64,000 bases of DNA from Lutraria lutraria (GCA_964023205.1 OZ026840.1:30668199-30732198); one strand, 5' to 3'. Positions 50,601 to 64,000 are shown, counted from the stretch's first letter. Numbers and translations are program-made. Notes: generated from the sequence alone by a model not told the origin.

Positions 50601-53600
50601 TCTCAGAAAGTGACACTGGTAGATAGCTTCATCCCCTCGGAATTTAAGCTATTACCCCCCCCCCCCCCCCTCAAAAGAAATATTTCCTGTACTAGCATTG
50701 TGAATATTCTCCGAGTTTGTCGCTTTCGTGTGAATCATTCCCCTTTTTACAAGTGTCCAGTGTCTTCCTCTTTTCCTCAAATACCCCCTGTAAATTAGTG
50801 TGGTTTGTCACTTAATGATATTTTTCAAGCAATCTTATTTTATTTATGAATACTTTCATAAAAAAGAAATTCAATTGTCATTGTTTTGTTTCTAGTCTAA
50901 TAATACAAAAACAAGTAAACTGGTTCCTGTTCCATGTTGCAGTGCTTTGTACCGACAGAGTCACCGGGAACCAGTTTACAAAAAAAAACAAGATGACACG
51001 TGACTTGGTGGTTTAAAAAGAACGTTGAGAATTTGTGTACGTAAGATAACGTCTTGCAACGACAGATGTTCACTTCAAAAATCAGATTGATAAATAATAT
51101 AAACTCACTATTGTTAAGCATATTTACAAAATAATGACATCACTAAGAAAAAGATCATGTTCAACGGGTAAGTCAAATAATGTCTGAGCGCACGTGCAGT
51201 GAATGAGCGATAGATAAGACATGCATATAACGTATTAACAATTCTACTTTCCTAAACTAATTCCTTACAGAGACTAGAATTATACTCATGAATAACATAT
51301 CTATCAAGTGAATGTTTGAACTCTTAAACAGAGAAACGAAGCTATTTGTCGCATTCACTACTCAAGTGTGTTGTCCTAAATGTCTTAACTTGAACATCAA
51401 TACTTCCACATTTTATGGTCGGATTAAAATATTAGTAATCTCAAAAAGTCAAACAAACTTCACCCTACCAATGATCATTAAGGGTATTCTAAATTCTACC
51501 CCCCGTAAGGAGTTAGATTTGTTTTTATCCTTTTAAAAGCAAGGAGCGCGCCCCCATATTGACAGACACGAAACTCTACAATCGCGCGTAGCGTCATAAA
51601 ACGCACATATTAATTGATTTACAATATTATAGAAGATTTGCAAGAGGTATCAAAACCCTGTAGTCATTTTCTTCACAATGGCGCCTAATCGATGGATGAA
51701 TTGATATATGTGAAAACACCACAGTCGGTGAAATTATTCTTAAGCATTTTTAAGCAGAGGGCAGGAAAAGACGCGAATTCCGTGAATTTTGCCGGAATTC
51801 AATGCAAAGTTGGGTGCTCAAATATAATGCAATCGATCCTGGTTCGGTTAAATGTGCTGAAGATAATTTGTGACACACGCTTGTATCGAGTGTAGCCTAA
51901 TCATGCGTGCCTGAGGAACATTGTTCTGCGCCGTGTTGAGGACCGCAATGAGGCGCCAAGCTCGTCGCTTAGACTCGCGATGAATGACTGAATATTTCCG
52001 GTTATCGATCATTTGAGTGACTGGCCTCGTACCAGGAAATGACAAGTCAATCTTCGCTGGTGATCTTTCAAGAAAAGAAATCTAGAAAAATCGCATTGCC
52101 ATGAAACGGTGTCTAAATATGCAAGCACCCATGGAAAAAACTTCACGGAGAAAGCATTATTTGCTGAGTAAATTCTTAATTGTTTACTCAAGTGTGATTA
52201 ATGCGGGAAAAAAATGGATAAAGTTTGGAAAATAAACAGCCCAGCTAAAAAAACAATTTCCTACATAATTGCATTTATCTAAGTAACAACGGCGGGTGTA
52301 AAACAATTACATCCGGGATAGTGAGATCTGCCGCGCCATTACTTTCAAACCGATACGATAGGGAGTTTTCCATAAAATAAAGTAACTGAGTTGTTTAACC
52401 CATCTTTAAACAAAGTTTATTTGAAACAGTTTCCAATTTAAAACTTCTTATAATGGTGAAGGTATTTCTTTCATATTTTAAGCATGCAGTTACATAGGTT
52501 GTGAGAAAAAACGTCCTCGGTGCAAAATCGTTTTGACTGAACTTAATGGTTTGTTTCTTCAGACTATTTTGTTGTTTTAATATAAACATCAGTGTCAGTA
52601 ATAATAAATTCCTAAGAATCCTATGGTGTTGTTAGACTGTCCGCCAGTATGTCGTTTTATGTACCGTAAAACAATGTACTCCAATAGCGTTGAAAATGGT
52701 GTTCAACTCACTGAAATTAAGTTAAAATGCAGAGGTATGTTCGCAAACTGAACTGGAAATAAAAATACCTTTTATAACGATATTTAAATGCACACAGCTG
52801 TAAGCACCAGTGTCAATTAAATGATCGATGTATTACTTGACAGCTGATGATGGTGTTGATTTTCGTTGTTGTTATTTTTGTTGTTTGTTTTTTACGGGTG
52901 CTGTCGACTTAATAAATTTAAAGTACATGTGAGTAATTTTATTATGATGATAAATCTTTGAAGTGTCTAAAAAGCAGCGAAAGTTTTCTTCCATCATATA
53001 TACAGTGAACACTGCGTGATTAATAAAATTTGCCTGTAAATACCTAATATTTGTGTTTGATTCTATTAAAATAAAAACACTTATACATAAATGGGACCTA
53101 AGATGCCAAGCATATTTTAACTTCTATCATAAAACGAGTATTCAATTCATTCTTAAGAAATTGATTTTATTCGCCGGAACAAATCGATTTCAAAATGTTA
53201 AAACAAAAATGTTTACATCTCTGTCTGAAATGCATTAAACTTTAAAGATCAATATTTTGATTGTGTATTTATTTATCCATTATTAATGTTTCCGAATCCA
53301 CGTACTATTATCTACAATACTTTCTTTCGAAATTGTAAGACTTCGATAGACTGAATCTAGTAGAACGTATCTGTTATCGCGTCTTTTTTATTGGACGATG
53401 CACTGATAATCACGTGATTTTGTATTGACAAATCAGAGGCGGTGGGCGTGCCGCTGCATATTTAAAATTTGAATACTCCGATACTGGCTTAAGATAAATT
53501 TCTCGATATTCTATGTAAGTTTGTTTTACAAGCCAGCGTTCAATGATAATCATATGATCTGATATATAATATCCTCGCCTTTTTTACTATAGATACACAA

Positions 53601-53899
53601 AAAAGTACTTGACACTTGCATAAAAAATACATCTGCTTTTATGTACTAGTTTAATCATTGGGTAATTGTATCGCAAAAGAACACATAAATATAATTGAAA
53701 TGTGGTACAGTATTTGTTCATATGTCCATACACATGCAATGACGCCTAATGACAACATCAACTATTAAGGTCACTGGCTTTCGAAGATGCATGACGCATC
53801 GTAAACATGTTTAAACCCCTAGTATAAATAATATAGTAAATCATACAACAACAACAACCGAATCTCTGACTTTCGCATTTTTCTTTTAAAATCAAAAAG
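47656..53899. other. LMX1 intron, mid-5' portion
   Basis: Mostly unique AT-rich DNA plus the dispersed repeat (47930-48110), a poly-C tract (50650-50670) and a repeat fragment at 50915-50985. The stretch 49930-50220 is richer in GC and non-repetitive, with several TAAT cores, and could be an enhancer. Confidence 0.4.
47930..48110 (+). repeat. Dispersed repeat, copy 3
   Basis: TCACTCGCTCGGCGCGCATG followed by TTGTTAAACTAGTATCTGTTCC and a CAGTACTTTGAT ending; partner copies at 29540 and 38560. Confidence 0.55.
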
Positions 53900-54086
53900 C
53901 GTATTACTTTATAGTAAAAAATAGAATTTTAACATTTTTTTGTATTTTTTACATGTATTTCGTATATTTAAAGGTAGAAACCTATTATTATACAGAACAA
54001 TGTAACAAAATACAAAAAGAATGTTAAAAATACGAAAAAAATGTAAAAATTCTACTTTTTACTGTAAAATAACAGGTTTCTACCGT
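53900..54086. mobile_element. Foldback MITE
   Basis: Imperfect inverted arms of about 50 bp (AGTAGAATTTTTACATTTTT-type) around a centre with GGTAGAAACC, itself repeated inverted as GGTTTCTACC. Non-coding. Confidence 0.5.
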
Positions 54087-57000
54087 TAAATATAATGTTC
54101 AAAATCCCTTTTTTCGTGTCTCTTTGTTTTGGTTTTACAGACATATTATACACGTGATTGTTACCTAATTTCTCAATGGTCAAAGGTTTTTGGAATTGAC
54201 TTTGTATAGGGATCATTTGCGTTAAATTGAAGAAAATAATGGAAAAAAAGAATACATATTAGTATTGTTCATATGGTATCTGGGACCCTGTATACAAAGT
54301 AAGGGATATATGTTTATCTACACGGGGGTCTTGTGAAAATATCGTTCCCAGATGATATCAAAATTGAATGCAACCTAATGTATAGTATTTAAGTATTAGC
54401 TGTAATATTTATACATTTCTGTTACAGTTTATTGAAGCCAATATTTAGGTCCGCGAACTAAACTGGTCGGAGGGATGTTAACATATTTTACCTTTAATAG
54501 AAGTCATGTGATACTTATAGAACGAGTAAATAATGATGACGTAATATTGATGTCAAAACTCGAAAGCAATCACTTAATTATTGATAGTACCTTTAATATC
54601 GAGTGAAACTTTATCTAGTCACTAGTGACTTCCTAACGATCGTGTATTGAGCTATATCTCAGAAAACGAGTGCTGACGAAGATGGCACGTTTATGACAAG
54701 TATCTACCTAACGGTATGTCTGTCGCGTATCTTAACACTTTGATAATGTGTTCTGATTTATGGCCCTTTATTAACCCTTAATTAAAGTGGCCCCTTGTTT
54801 ATATAGTGTATTCCATGTAAGGGATATATGTTTATTATCAAGTGTTTATCTACAACGGTGGACTTGTCAAAAACTGATTAGGACCGTATCATCTCAACGT
54901 ACGGTATGGTGCGGGTTTTAATCTTATCTAGAACATACAAGATGGCACGCAGCACTTGTTGTTATAGATTAGAAGGTTTAAATAGATTAATAATAAAGTT
55001 TTAGAAAGTTTCAAACTATCGTTTCTGATTTTCTAATATTCAAATCGTAATAAAACTGATCGCCTGTTAGTAAACTTATTTAAAGTAGTGCATCCCTAGT
55101 ACCGTATACTTTTCTGATATATCTTCTCAAATATTGAAAAACAATGTTAAAAGTATAAAAAAGTATTGCCTTATTATTCTTTCTTTTATAGGTACCTAGG
55201 ATACTATAATTTATGTTTACGACACATTTTAAATATTTTTGTAAGAGTTTTTGTCCTTGTTGAAAAAAATAGAAAAAAATATTAATTTCTGTAGATATTG
55301 CATGGTGATCAATAATATTCGTCATCAAATTAGATTGATACTGTGCAATTAATTGCTATTTGTACTTGTGCTTTTTTGTTGCTTTTTTGACAATCTGTAG
55401 TTTCTAAATGCTTATTTGAAAGTACTTTTCCACTTAACATTATTTAAGTCTAGTCAAATTGTAATGAATGATTAATGTTTTTCTGATAAACTTTTATAAT
55501 GTTGATATTAATGATGATGATGATGATGATGATGTTACTGTTGTTGCAGTGATGTGGATGATGATTTTTGTTGTTGTTACTGATTAAATTATATTTGGTC
55601 ATTTAAGATTGCATAAATAATTTTTAAAGATTTCAGATTTTTGATTCAGCTGATGATAAAGCTGATATTGCTGATGATGATGTTGTTGTTGTTGTTGTTC
55701 AAGTTGATGATGATGATAATCGAATGTTATTTCCGTTCATTCAATCTTTTGTTCAGTTTGAATGATTCAATTCAAGTGCCGTCCAAAATAATATACTACG
55801 AAGTTTTAACTTATCTCAGTTTTATATTAGATTTTGTTTACTGCACTTACTTTCATTTTCGATCAACAAAGAAAGATATACACTCTATATACGATCATTG
55901 GGTGGAGACGGATTATCGAAAGAATACAAACTTTAAATTGCTGACTATCTTGACTGTTGGAAAGCCCTCAATATAAACACTCGATATATCTAATTCCATG
56001 GGATGCCACGCCCCCTGTTTTTAAAAGATTCTTTATCACATATAGAAAATAACGATTCATAGCAAGCTAAGATGCCTCTATTTAGACAATTAACTCTCGC
56101 CAAGAGCAGGGTCAATGGTCGTCAGATTTTCTTTTCATTTCACTCGCGAAGTGTGTTAAACATTTTCCTTCACGTGCTGAGAATTTACTGTTTAAGAAAA
56201 GGATGTCAAATTATTTGTATGCGTTTCAATCTTCATTGAAAACTTATAGATATATTTTTTCTACGTAGAACGGTGATGTTTGTATTTAATTCCACGTTCA
56301 TTCTCCATATTACTCATTGATATAATTTGTAGTTTGTCATAGTTTTGTACACATGCCGATAATATATGGCAAACATTCGTTCTTGAAATTATTCGATATC
56401 TTACATTTGCTATGCATGAGTTAAGCCGTTTTTTACCGTCACGCGATGTAAATGAAAAATGTATATGTGTATGTAATGAAATACTGTATGTATACGTTAC
56501 AAATGATAATAAAATATCGATCTATACATTTACATCTATGACAAAGTACAAAAGCATGTAAATCAAAAGTTCATTTATTTAATCGACTCTGTTCTATTCA
56601 GTGTTGTTGTAACTGATTATTCTGTTTTTAATAATATGCAATCGTATAATTTACACACGAAGAGTTATTGGCAAGTTTTTATCAAATTGTAAAAATGAAA
56701 TGTTTTCAGAGGAGTCATAGAAATCTTATTAAATAACAATCTATTGAATTTAATGCCGAGTCTTAAAAGGGACAATTTAAGGCATAATTAATAATTCACA
56801 AAATCTTTTATCATATTAAATACATAATATCTACTTCTTAGCAATGGGTCGAATATCAAATATTTCATTTACAACAAAACTCGCCCGAATGTGTGTTTTG
56901 TCTACGATTATTTGTGGAAAGTATTTATTTCGTTATAATAAACTCAACTTTTCCTTTTCATCTTCGTCACACTTGAAGTTTTTTCTGATGCACATTGCAG

Positions 57001-58924
57001 TCATATCATTTACAAGATTCAGTTACGTTTCAGAAAATGTGCGAACTTGGCGCCGATTGAAATAAAATTCCGGCTATTGCATCGTGTGCTCGCAGACTGA
57101 CAAGAACTACTCCTGGGTTTACACTGTTAATCATTTAGAAACGATACCAAGTTTGTTATTGAGTCGTTTGACGAATGGCGGTATTATCCGCGCAATTAAA
57201 TCGCGACGAAATAGCGTAAAAATCTAATAAAGTGGAAGCCGTGTTGACGTTCTAGACAAATAGGGAGAAAATTAAAACATTATTTAAGCTTTGCTAACAG
57301 ATTGTTATTAACTTCGACACATTGTGGTCAATATCTAAGCTAGCAATCGCGATTCCTGATAATCTGTGTGTTTTTGGGTACAGCGACTTAATATAGCCAC
57401 AGGGAATCACGCTGACAGAATTTTACGGGTGTTTACAAAAAATATTTTATTTTCATACCGACATATTTATTTATTTACCTTCACGAAGTGTAAAAAGTAT
57501 ACATTAATTCAAGTTTAAACTTATTAAGGACGACTCGAACGATATGCTAAAATGTATTGTAGATCTATGTTTTTTTTTAAACAAATATATTTTTGAAAGA
57601 TGCAATTTTCACTTTTTAAGATATCTAATCAATTTTTTTATTTTTAAATACTAATGGTCAAATATTTTTGTAGAAATTTCATCATAGTTCATGACGTAAA
57701 AATTGTTTTACTATTCTGGTTCCCGATGCCAATTGAATAGATACAAAATTTGCGTGATTTTTGCTGTGAACGGCGGTTCCATTCGGCACGCCTCGACCGA
57801 CATCGTCTTATTAGATGGAAGCACGAAATCGACCGGTGAGTTCCGAATGACGTTGGTCTTGGGTAAATTCCAGGCGTTACGTGTCTTGAAGGACATCAAA
57901 GCTTAGCAACGATAACTTTGTAGTAATTATATATTTTGTTAAATATTAAGTTCATTAAGCCGTGCATACATATTAGCAGTATTGATCAAATAAGTCTTCT
58001 GTTGTTTTCCCAGGAACAATATCCCGCCTTAATTAAATCCAAGCGATAAAAGACATGGTGACTGAAATATGTTCCTAAACGTCGCGGAATAAACCACAGA
58101 AGCGAACGTGCTTGATTGGTTAGACGTGTTGACTGGCAATAGAACATGTTCTACACAGCGCGCTTAATCCGCTTTGCTCGCGCTTTTCATCGAATTTAAG
58201 GTCAGAACATGCGGTTCGAGCGAGTTCGACAATCAAACTCTAATTGGAAATTCACATTGCCATGTAATTGTGATTTAATCCCAATATTTTTTTTCTATGG
58301 ACGTGTGAGTTGTAAATCTCTTTTATCCAGTTCAAAGACCTCACAAAAAAGGTTAAGAGTGAATCGAGCGCATTTCTACTATTTTTTTAACTAACAGGCT
58401 CTCAATGGGTTAAACATAATTGATATGAGTGTTCATGATCATCGCATTCATTTTTTTTTTTAAAAACTTAACAATCATGCATTATTTGACACGCAATGTT
58501 TGAAAATCGCGGCTGCAAAATAGTTTTTGATGTGAATCGCGATAAATTAGAGAAATGTCGAAGAAAACGCGCATCGTAACCAGACGAGCATTTATAAGTT
58601 ATCCGATATAATGATAAATGTGAGCCATGTGTCATGACAAATACAAGATCACCGTGTTTAAATTTTATATGGTGTTTTCCGATAAACGCAGGTGCAATAA
58701 TTTTTTGAAATTATTATGAAGAACCCAGTACATGTACATGCAATTAGAGTTATGGATCAAAAACATGGATCTCACTGTAGCACGTATATCATACAATAAA
58801 CATTTTCAGTCCATGTTTATGTTTCCATGGCTTTAACGACGTTTTCAAAAAAATGTTCTGTTACATACGGCGACAGGTTCACTTTACTAGTTTTCATGGA
58901 CTGTATTAAAAAAAACAGCACCAA
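54087..58924. other. LMX1 intron, 5' portion
   Basis: Unique AT-rich DNA with GAT and GTT microsatellites (55510-55720). Two GC-richer, non-repetitive stretches (57330-57430 and 57740-57905) might be conserved elements; the short frames there are open on both strands but have no recognisable protein. Confidence 0.35.
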
Positions 58925-59080
58925 CTTACCCTTCCTCATGAAGCCGGCAACTTCTCCACATATGGAGAAAAACTTCCATAATTTTCATAGGAGGGTATAA
59001 ACTGCCGCGAGCATGATTCGAACCCGTATCACCAGGATACAAGTCCAGCGCACTAGCCACTTACACCTACATGTTACATG
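58925..59080 (-). mobile_element. SINE-like element
   Basis: B-box complement ATGATTCGAACCCG and A-box-like complement CACTAGCCACTTACACC, with body ACTTCTCCACATATGGAGA. Shares features with 44220-44260. Confidence 0.5.
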
Positions 59081-59407
59081 TATACTATTTACTCAGCCAT
59101 GGACTTATTAGCACAAACGAATATAAAACTACTACTAGTACTACAATGTACTTAATGACAATAAGTAGACATTTAACAGACATTGGCAAGGGAAATAAGA
59201 GCCTTTAAATAGATCTGGTATTGGGTGTTCCAAAATGTTCATATCAAGGTATAAAGTGTCCCATTCAAAAACAACAACCGTGAAAAAGATTTGTCCATTC
59301 CCTCTTTACATTAAATATTGCAAAAGGTATAAACAGAAAAAAGCCATACATTTTCATAACAGGACGTTGGCCATCAGTTTTAATTAAATAAAAACAATAT
59401 TACTTAC

Positions 59408-59597
59408 TTATCATAATCTATTCTACAGTAAAGTTTTCTGTCTCGTACAAAACACGATCCAGTCAGTGGCATCTGACATACACAGCACTGTAAACAGTGT
59501 TCGTGCCAACTAAGGTCCACAACTCTCATAAGAAATCTGTCTTCAATAGGTCTACAACAACCTGCACACATTTCTCTGTGAGCGGATGGCATTCCAA
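59408..59597 (-). CDS. LMX1: LMX1-type gene, LIM1 exon
   Basis: 190 bp from acceptor CTCTTTCAG to donor GTAAGTAA. It encodes the first LIM domain: [44 protein letters not shown], close to the CEGCQRPISDRFLMRV of vertebrate LMX1B. The exon enters with two bases of a codon, so an upstream exon must end in phase 1. Its codon phase at the donor joins exactly to LIM2 24 kb away. Confidence 0.93.
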
Positions 59598-59857
59598 CTG
59601 AAAGAGAAACAAGACACAAATTATATACATGTAAATATATGACACATTCCGCCAAAGAAAGACTGCAGTTGTTAAACAAAGTCCTCGGCTAAAGGTTTCT
59701 TGCATGAGAAAAATATATGTTAATATGCCATAAGAGGGGTGCTTGAAAAAAAGGTTTTGCCGATAAAGAGTTCTATACGGGGCCTTCAAAAAGAATGTCT
59801 GCAGGATGGTGAGGAGAATTGCTATAATGTGGCTAATAAGATGGTGATAACTGAAGT

Positions 59858-60265
59858 AGATACATATAGTTGCTAAAAGTGGCAAATGAAATAGAGACTG
59901 CTGAAGTAGATGGTTGCTTAAAGTGGCAAATGAAATAGTGACTGCTGTAGTAGATGGTTGCTTAAAGTGACAAATGAAATAGTGACTGCTGTAGTAGATG
60001 GTTGCTTAAAGTGGCAAATGAAATAGTGACTGCTGTAGTAGATGGTTGCTTAAAGTGACAAATGAAATAGTGACTGCTGTAGTAGATGGTTGCTTAAAGT
60101 GGCAAATGAAATAGTGACTGCTGTAGTAGATGGTTGCTTAAAGTGGCAAATGAAATGGTGATTGCCGAAGTAGATGGTTGCTTAAAGTGACAAATAAAAT
60201 AGTGACTGCTGTAGTAGATGTTTGCTTACAGTGGCTAATGAAATGGTGACTGCTAAAGTAGACGG
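59858..60265. repeat. 44-bp minisatellite
   Basis: About nine copies of a unit with GTAGATGGTTGCTTAAAGTGGC and AAATGAAATAGTGACTGCT. Exact 44-bp spacing at 59947, 59991 and 60035. It lies just upstream of the LIM1 exon. Confidence 0.9.
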
Positions 60266-61679
60266 TTTCTAACCCCAACAGTGACTTCGTAAAATGAATA
60301 GGAGTTTTCTGTTTATACAACCCATAAAATGAACCCATGTTAGTACTAATACTTCTAAAATATACTATCTTAGTGAAACAGTGAGCGGGTTTGTATGTTA
60401 TAGTCGTTTAATGGCCATGAACTACACCGAGAAGTCCCTTTAAAAAATACCAAAACATCAGATTTAATGGCGCATTATAAAATACGATAATTTGTAAATA
60501 TTGTTACTATGATGGGTCATTTAAGTTTACTGACGGTATTTAACATCAGTGTTCAAACATTATAAAGATATTAATGCTATTAAACACAGTTCTGTAAACT
60601 TTGACGTACCGTGGAACGGATAGATACTGATCTTTAGAATCTACCGAGTTGATCGTGTCCTATTTATATTTTTCACACCGGAACGGTTCCGGACCGTATA
60701 CTACGGTCTTTAAATTGTTATGGTTATGATTTTGCACTTTGTAACATATTTATGATGTTTATACGACATTTATAATGGTGTTTCGGTGCCTTTGTCGCAT
60801 TAAAATCAGTTATGGAGTATATTGTTCAATAATTCTGGCGATATAAATACAATACATCTCCTACAATATATTTCTTACATGCACTAATGTTTTTTACAAT
60901 CTATGCATTTTCGTGCTTAATCCGAGCCTTAAAAAGCAGAAAAATAATTTGTGAACTGAGTGAATCACTGCTAGCTCGTCTTAAAGAAAGGCCCTAAATT
61001 TTAACTGCCTACACGTCTTTGTCAACCATGTACCAGGTGAACTGTACTGTTTTACAGATATGCACCTCAGACAATGATGCGCTTTTAATAAGAAGTATTG
61101 CCCCTACGCTCATAAAACAAATACGCTTCCTTCCTGATCGCGGAGTGTTCCGAGAATCTCTTAAAGCTTAAATATGATGTTTTTATTTCTATGCAAATAT
61201 TTAATCTTGTTATTGCATATCATTACGTTGTCCCGGGTATTAGAAGGACGATTTAAGAGGGGGGGGGGGTATTTATATACAACCACCGTGCATTTTTGGC
61301 ACGCATGCGCGCAGAGCGTCATGGATATAATAAATGATGAGCCAATATTGTCATCAATTCAGTAGCCGATACCATAATTATACATGTCAAACTAATCATG
61401 CATTTTTAGGGTAAAACACGCTATTTTTATTGAATATTTATTTACATTTAAATTGAAGCTACTTGAAAACCCATTTACATACAATATATAAACAAATTCA
61501 ATTTTAATATAATTATATATGTTTTGATAAATAAGTAATCTATCCCACTTTCTCTTGATAATCCACATCAGGGTCTTTCAAATGAATTCTATTTTAGTGA
61601 CTCGGTCCACATGAACGCAAAGTCGAGTTAAACACCATGCATATATCTTTTTTATGATACCATTACTGATTTTTAATGT

Positions 61680-61885
61680 GGCACCAAAAGTCAAGGTTAT
61701 TTTGGCGATTTTTCAGTTTTAACAGCAGAGGAAGGCCCCAGACGTGCATCTGGTTAGAACCATCGACTTTCCATAAGCTAACTGGGTAACTTCTTCAAAT
61801 GTGATATTGTGGTATTCTTACTCACGGCGATGATGGGCTAGAGATTACTAGTCAGAGACCTAAGCCACTCTAGCTGAATACTAGG
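61680..61885 (-). mobile_element. tRNA-derived SINE
   Basis: Minus-strand copy with body AACCATCGACTTTCCATAAGC and head complement GTCAGAGACCTAAGCCACTC. Confidence 0.55.
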
Positions 61886-62636
61886 AGTGAGGATTTATGT
61901 CCGATCACTTGTCCTTGAGTTTATGAAAAAAGATCGGTCTCCAATCTCGAATCTCTTTTCGTTCTAAACCAATTTCTGTCTCATAAGTTCGGTAACAACA
62001 AATATAAAGTTCTGTTCGGTTTTGTGTATTTTTATCTTAAATAAATCAAATGTACTCTTTTTTATAAACAGAAAGCATAAACTAAGTAGTTTCACACAAT
62101 TTTTTTATTTAAAAAAATCAGTATCTTCGAGTTATGAAAATTGAAGAGTTCTTTATTGAAAGACATCGTCGACCTTCCGTCACTCCAATTCATAAGGTTA
62201 ATAGTATAACAATAATCTCTGCTTCGTACAAATACAGCAAAGGTGTATAAGAGTGTTTAAAGTCTGGTTGTACCGTGATACATCCGTACTTTGATTCAAA
62301 CAATACGTATGTTGACATATACTTTATCGTTCAGCAAAAATAAACATTGTCTCATTGATAATTCATTTGTCGAAGAAAATGCAAAACTACAACGTATGCC
62401 AAACGAATAATGGTGTCATACTTAGTTAAATAATTGCCATCGAAAAATAAACATACTAAGAGATTTTTTTGACAAAATAAATCATAGAAGTTAAATTTCT
62501 CTCTTACACACAAATGAAATGATTACGTATTGCAAATGAATTACATTGAGTAACAGATGTATTAAATAAACTGCTTTTGAGCGAATTATCTGTGTTTTAT
62601 GTCACGTCCAGAGCAAAAGTTGACATTAAAAACTTA

Positions 62637-62813
62637 AAACCGTCAATCCTGTGAACAAATGCCACCATTGGAGAAGACAAAATATGGCCTTTTATAGACA
62701 GGTGGGTTTTTAGTCAGAGGTCATTTTGCAATGTTTTTTTTTTAAAGAATGGCATTTTATTCACTGGGTGTTTTTCATTCGGAGGTGATCGCTAACACAG
62801 GTTTGACACCGTA
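62637..62813. mobile_element. MITE family B, copy 2
   Basis: Diverged copy of 31088-31265: ends CCGTCAATCCTGTGAACAAA and CTAACACAGGTTTGAC. Confidence 0.5.
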
Positions 62814-62944
62814 CTAGTATCATGAAAGAAGTAATTGTTTACTTGTATATATAATTCTGCGCTTCAATTTTAAACAACTGAATTTAAAGGAAGGCAAGTT
62901 AACTTCTCTCTCACATTTAATGTAAGGGACATGAAGATTTGTTT

Positions 62945-63110
62945 ATATGTTTCACTGGCCGGGTTAAACAGTGACTTTCCATGCTTTAACGGTGAATGAA
63001 GACGGAGCCCTGGCTTACCTCTAGGTAGAACTACATGTACATACCTTCTGGAAGCCAGCCGGACAGCTTCACACTTTTCTTCACACTGAGTGTTTAATTT
63101 GTAATTCTAA
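62945..63110 (-). mobile_element. SINE fragment
   Basis: SINE body only (CCATGCTTTAACGGTG, CTACCTTCTGG-type phrases), tRNA head lost. Confidence 0.45.
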
Positions 63111-63646
63111 GTTTTGTACCAAAATAGCTCATGTCCAATATGTTCGAGTTAAGTGCACACTTTCTTTTTCGTGTTAGTATACTCTGTTTAGATTTCAAGA
63201 ATAAAATTCTTTGCATATGAATTAATTTGAAAGTTTAGAAATACATGTATGCTGTATTGGATTGAAATTGATTAAATGGCTAAAAAAACAATTATATCAC
63301 CGCATTCGTAATTAAGAATGAAAAACACGCCAACATACAGTCAATACGAATTATCTTTGCATTCATAGTAAAACGAGAGACGATTTGAATTGAGTAATAC
63401 TCGATATGCGATAGTTGTGTGTACAATATTTCATACATTACAATGTCGCGACGTTTCGAATAGAAAACATTAATCAGAACATCCTTAAAACGTATTAGTT
63501 TCAGATTACGCTACGTACTCATTTGAAAATCCCACGACCCAAAAATATTTTTAGCGATTTTGACCCCCAAAAAACATGTTTTCCAAGCTTTTTGGTTTTT
63601 AATAGAAGCATATAATGTTAACAAGAAGGCATACATACCTACTTAC

Positions 63647-63675
63647 CCATTGTGAAAAAGATTGAGTCGCGTACC
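63647..63675 (-). CDS. Candidate first coding exon of LMX1 (start codon exon)
   Basis: On the minus strand CACAATGG is followed by the donor GTAAGTAGG, with a possible acceptor TGGGTTGCAG upstream. ATG plus one base gives the phase-1 end that the LIM1 exon requires. The protein would then start only about 10 residues before the first LIM cysteine, shorter than vertebrate LMX1. Speculative. Confidence 0.25.
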
Positions 63676-64000
63676 TGCAACCCAACATTTTTTAAAAGAT
63701 ACACTAACTAGTACAATAATTTTACGTCTCAACAAATCCTACATAAACCTCAATTATTTACAAATCTATGCTTTTGCACTATTAACCACAATTGCAATGT
63801 TCCGATTCTGCTCAGCTACGAGTACAATTGATTTCATCAAAAATATTCTATCAAAAATGTATTTTGTGTAAAACCGTATTCAATGTAAGTTAGCTATGCC
63901 TGTATAGAGGACCGAGGACGGCATATGTACGTCTTGGTCTGGTTTTTAAAACAAGGCCTAACTGCGCTAAATTATATTGTTATATGAGTATAATTTCGTA

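Larger units (their letters stand above)
60290..63646. other. Upstream intron or flank of LMX1
   Basis: No confident exon. It contains a poly-G tract (61260), SINE copies (61680-61885, 62945-63110) and a MITE (62637-62813). Confidence 0.4.

Noticed and set aside
57703..57906. Short frames open on both strands
   Set aside because: No recognisable domain or splice sites; more likely non-coding island.
59858..60265. CRISPR-like regular array
   Set aside because: Units are continuous 44-bp tandem copies with no unique spacers; animal genome.

Overview
The window is animal nuclear DNA, most likely from a marine mollusc (probably a bivalve). It is AT-rich and has spliced host genes with GT-AG introns, tRNA-derived SINEs with a molluscan-type body, LINE and MITE debris, and a LIM-homeobox gene of the LMX1 family. 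No bacterial-type gene organisation is present outside one large virus-like element.

Positions 1-21543 are a nested insertion. A LINE (non-LTR retrotransposon) reading frame starts at 339 and is cut by a complete Maverick/Polinton at 3226-20770. The element is 17,545 bp, has inverted termini of about 310 bp that begin AGT, and is flanked by a perfect 6-bp target duplication TGTGGT at 3220-3225 and 20771-20776. The LINE frame resumes exactly after the right duplication and runs to 21273, followed by its 3' UTR and a TTCTG-repeat tail.

The Polinton carries the expected virus-like set on the minus strand: protein-primed DNA polymerase B, packaging ATPase, rve integrase with chromodomain, double jelly-roll major capsid, minor capsid, adenain-like protease, a basic pX/mu-like peptide and several small structural proteins. 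A right-hand accessory block (17.2-20.4 kb) holds a zinc-knuckle protein, a MGNC-starting protein with two LYPDL late-domain-like motifs, a coiled-coil/Cys protein and a QP-rich low-complexity protein. Three lesions are visible: a frameshift in polB, a frameshift in the pX-like gene and an in-frame stop in a small gene. The copy therefore looks recent but is probably non-autonomous, unless these are assembly errors.

The most unusual signal is in the element's control DNA. Eight sequences of the form GGYCCTTTTCAGGRCC (one with a variant loop, one with one mismatch) sit just after the stop codons of the four accessory genes. Three of the four clusters have a GAAAGAA-type purine block about 10-15 nt downstream; the fourth has only a weaker match further away. 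This is the layout of replication-dependent histone mRNA 3' ends (stem-loop plus U7-binding downstream element). The core gene clusters instead end in AATAAA signals. In addition, the nuclear-receptor extended half-site TCAAGGTCA occurs ten times in the element, three times as a perfect AGGTCAAGGTCA direct repeat, including at two TATA promoters. Together these suggest an element wired to S phase and to a germline or nuclear-receptor programme.

From 21.5 kb onward is host DNA: a sulfotransferase exon on the plus strand (23674-24807), then an LMX1 gene on the minus strand with six recognisable coding exons from 59597 down to the stop at 31493, including a 24-kb intron between the two LIM exons. 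The introns and flanks are filled with SINEs, MITEs, LINE tails and three minisatellites (17, 19 and 44 bp units).
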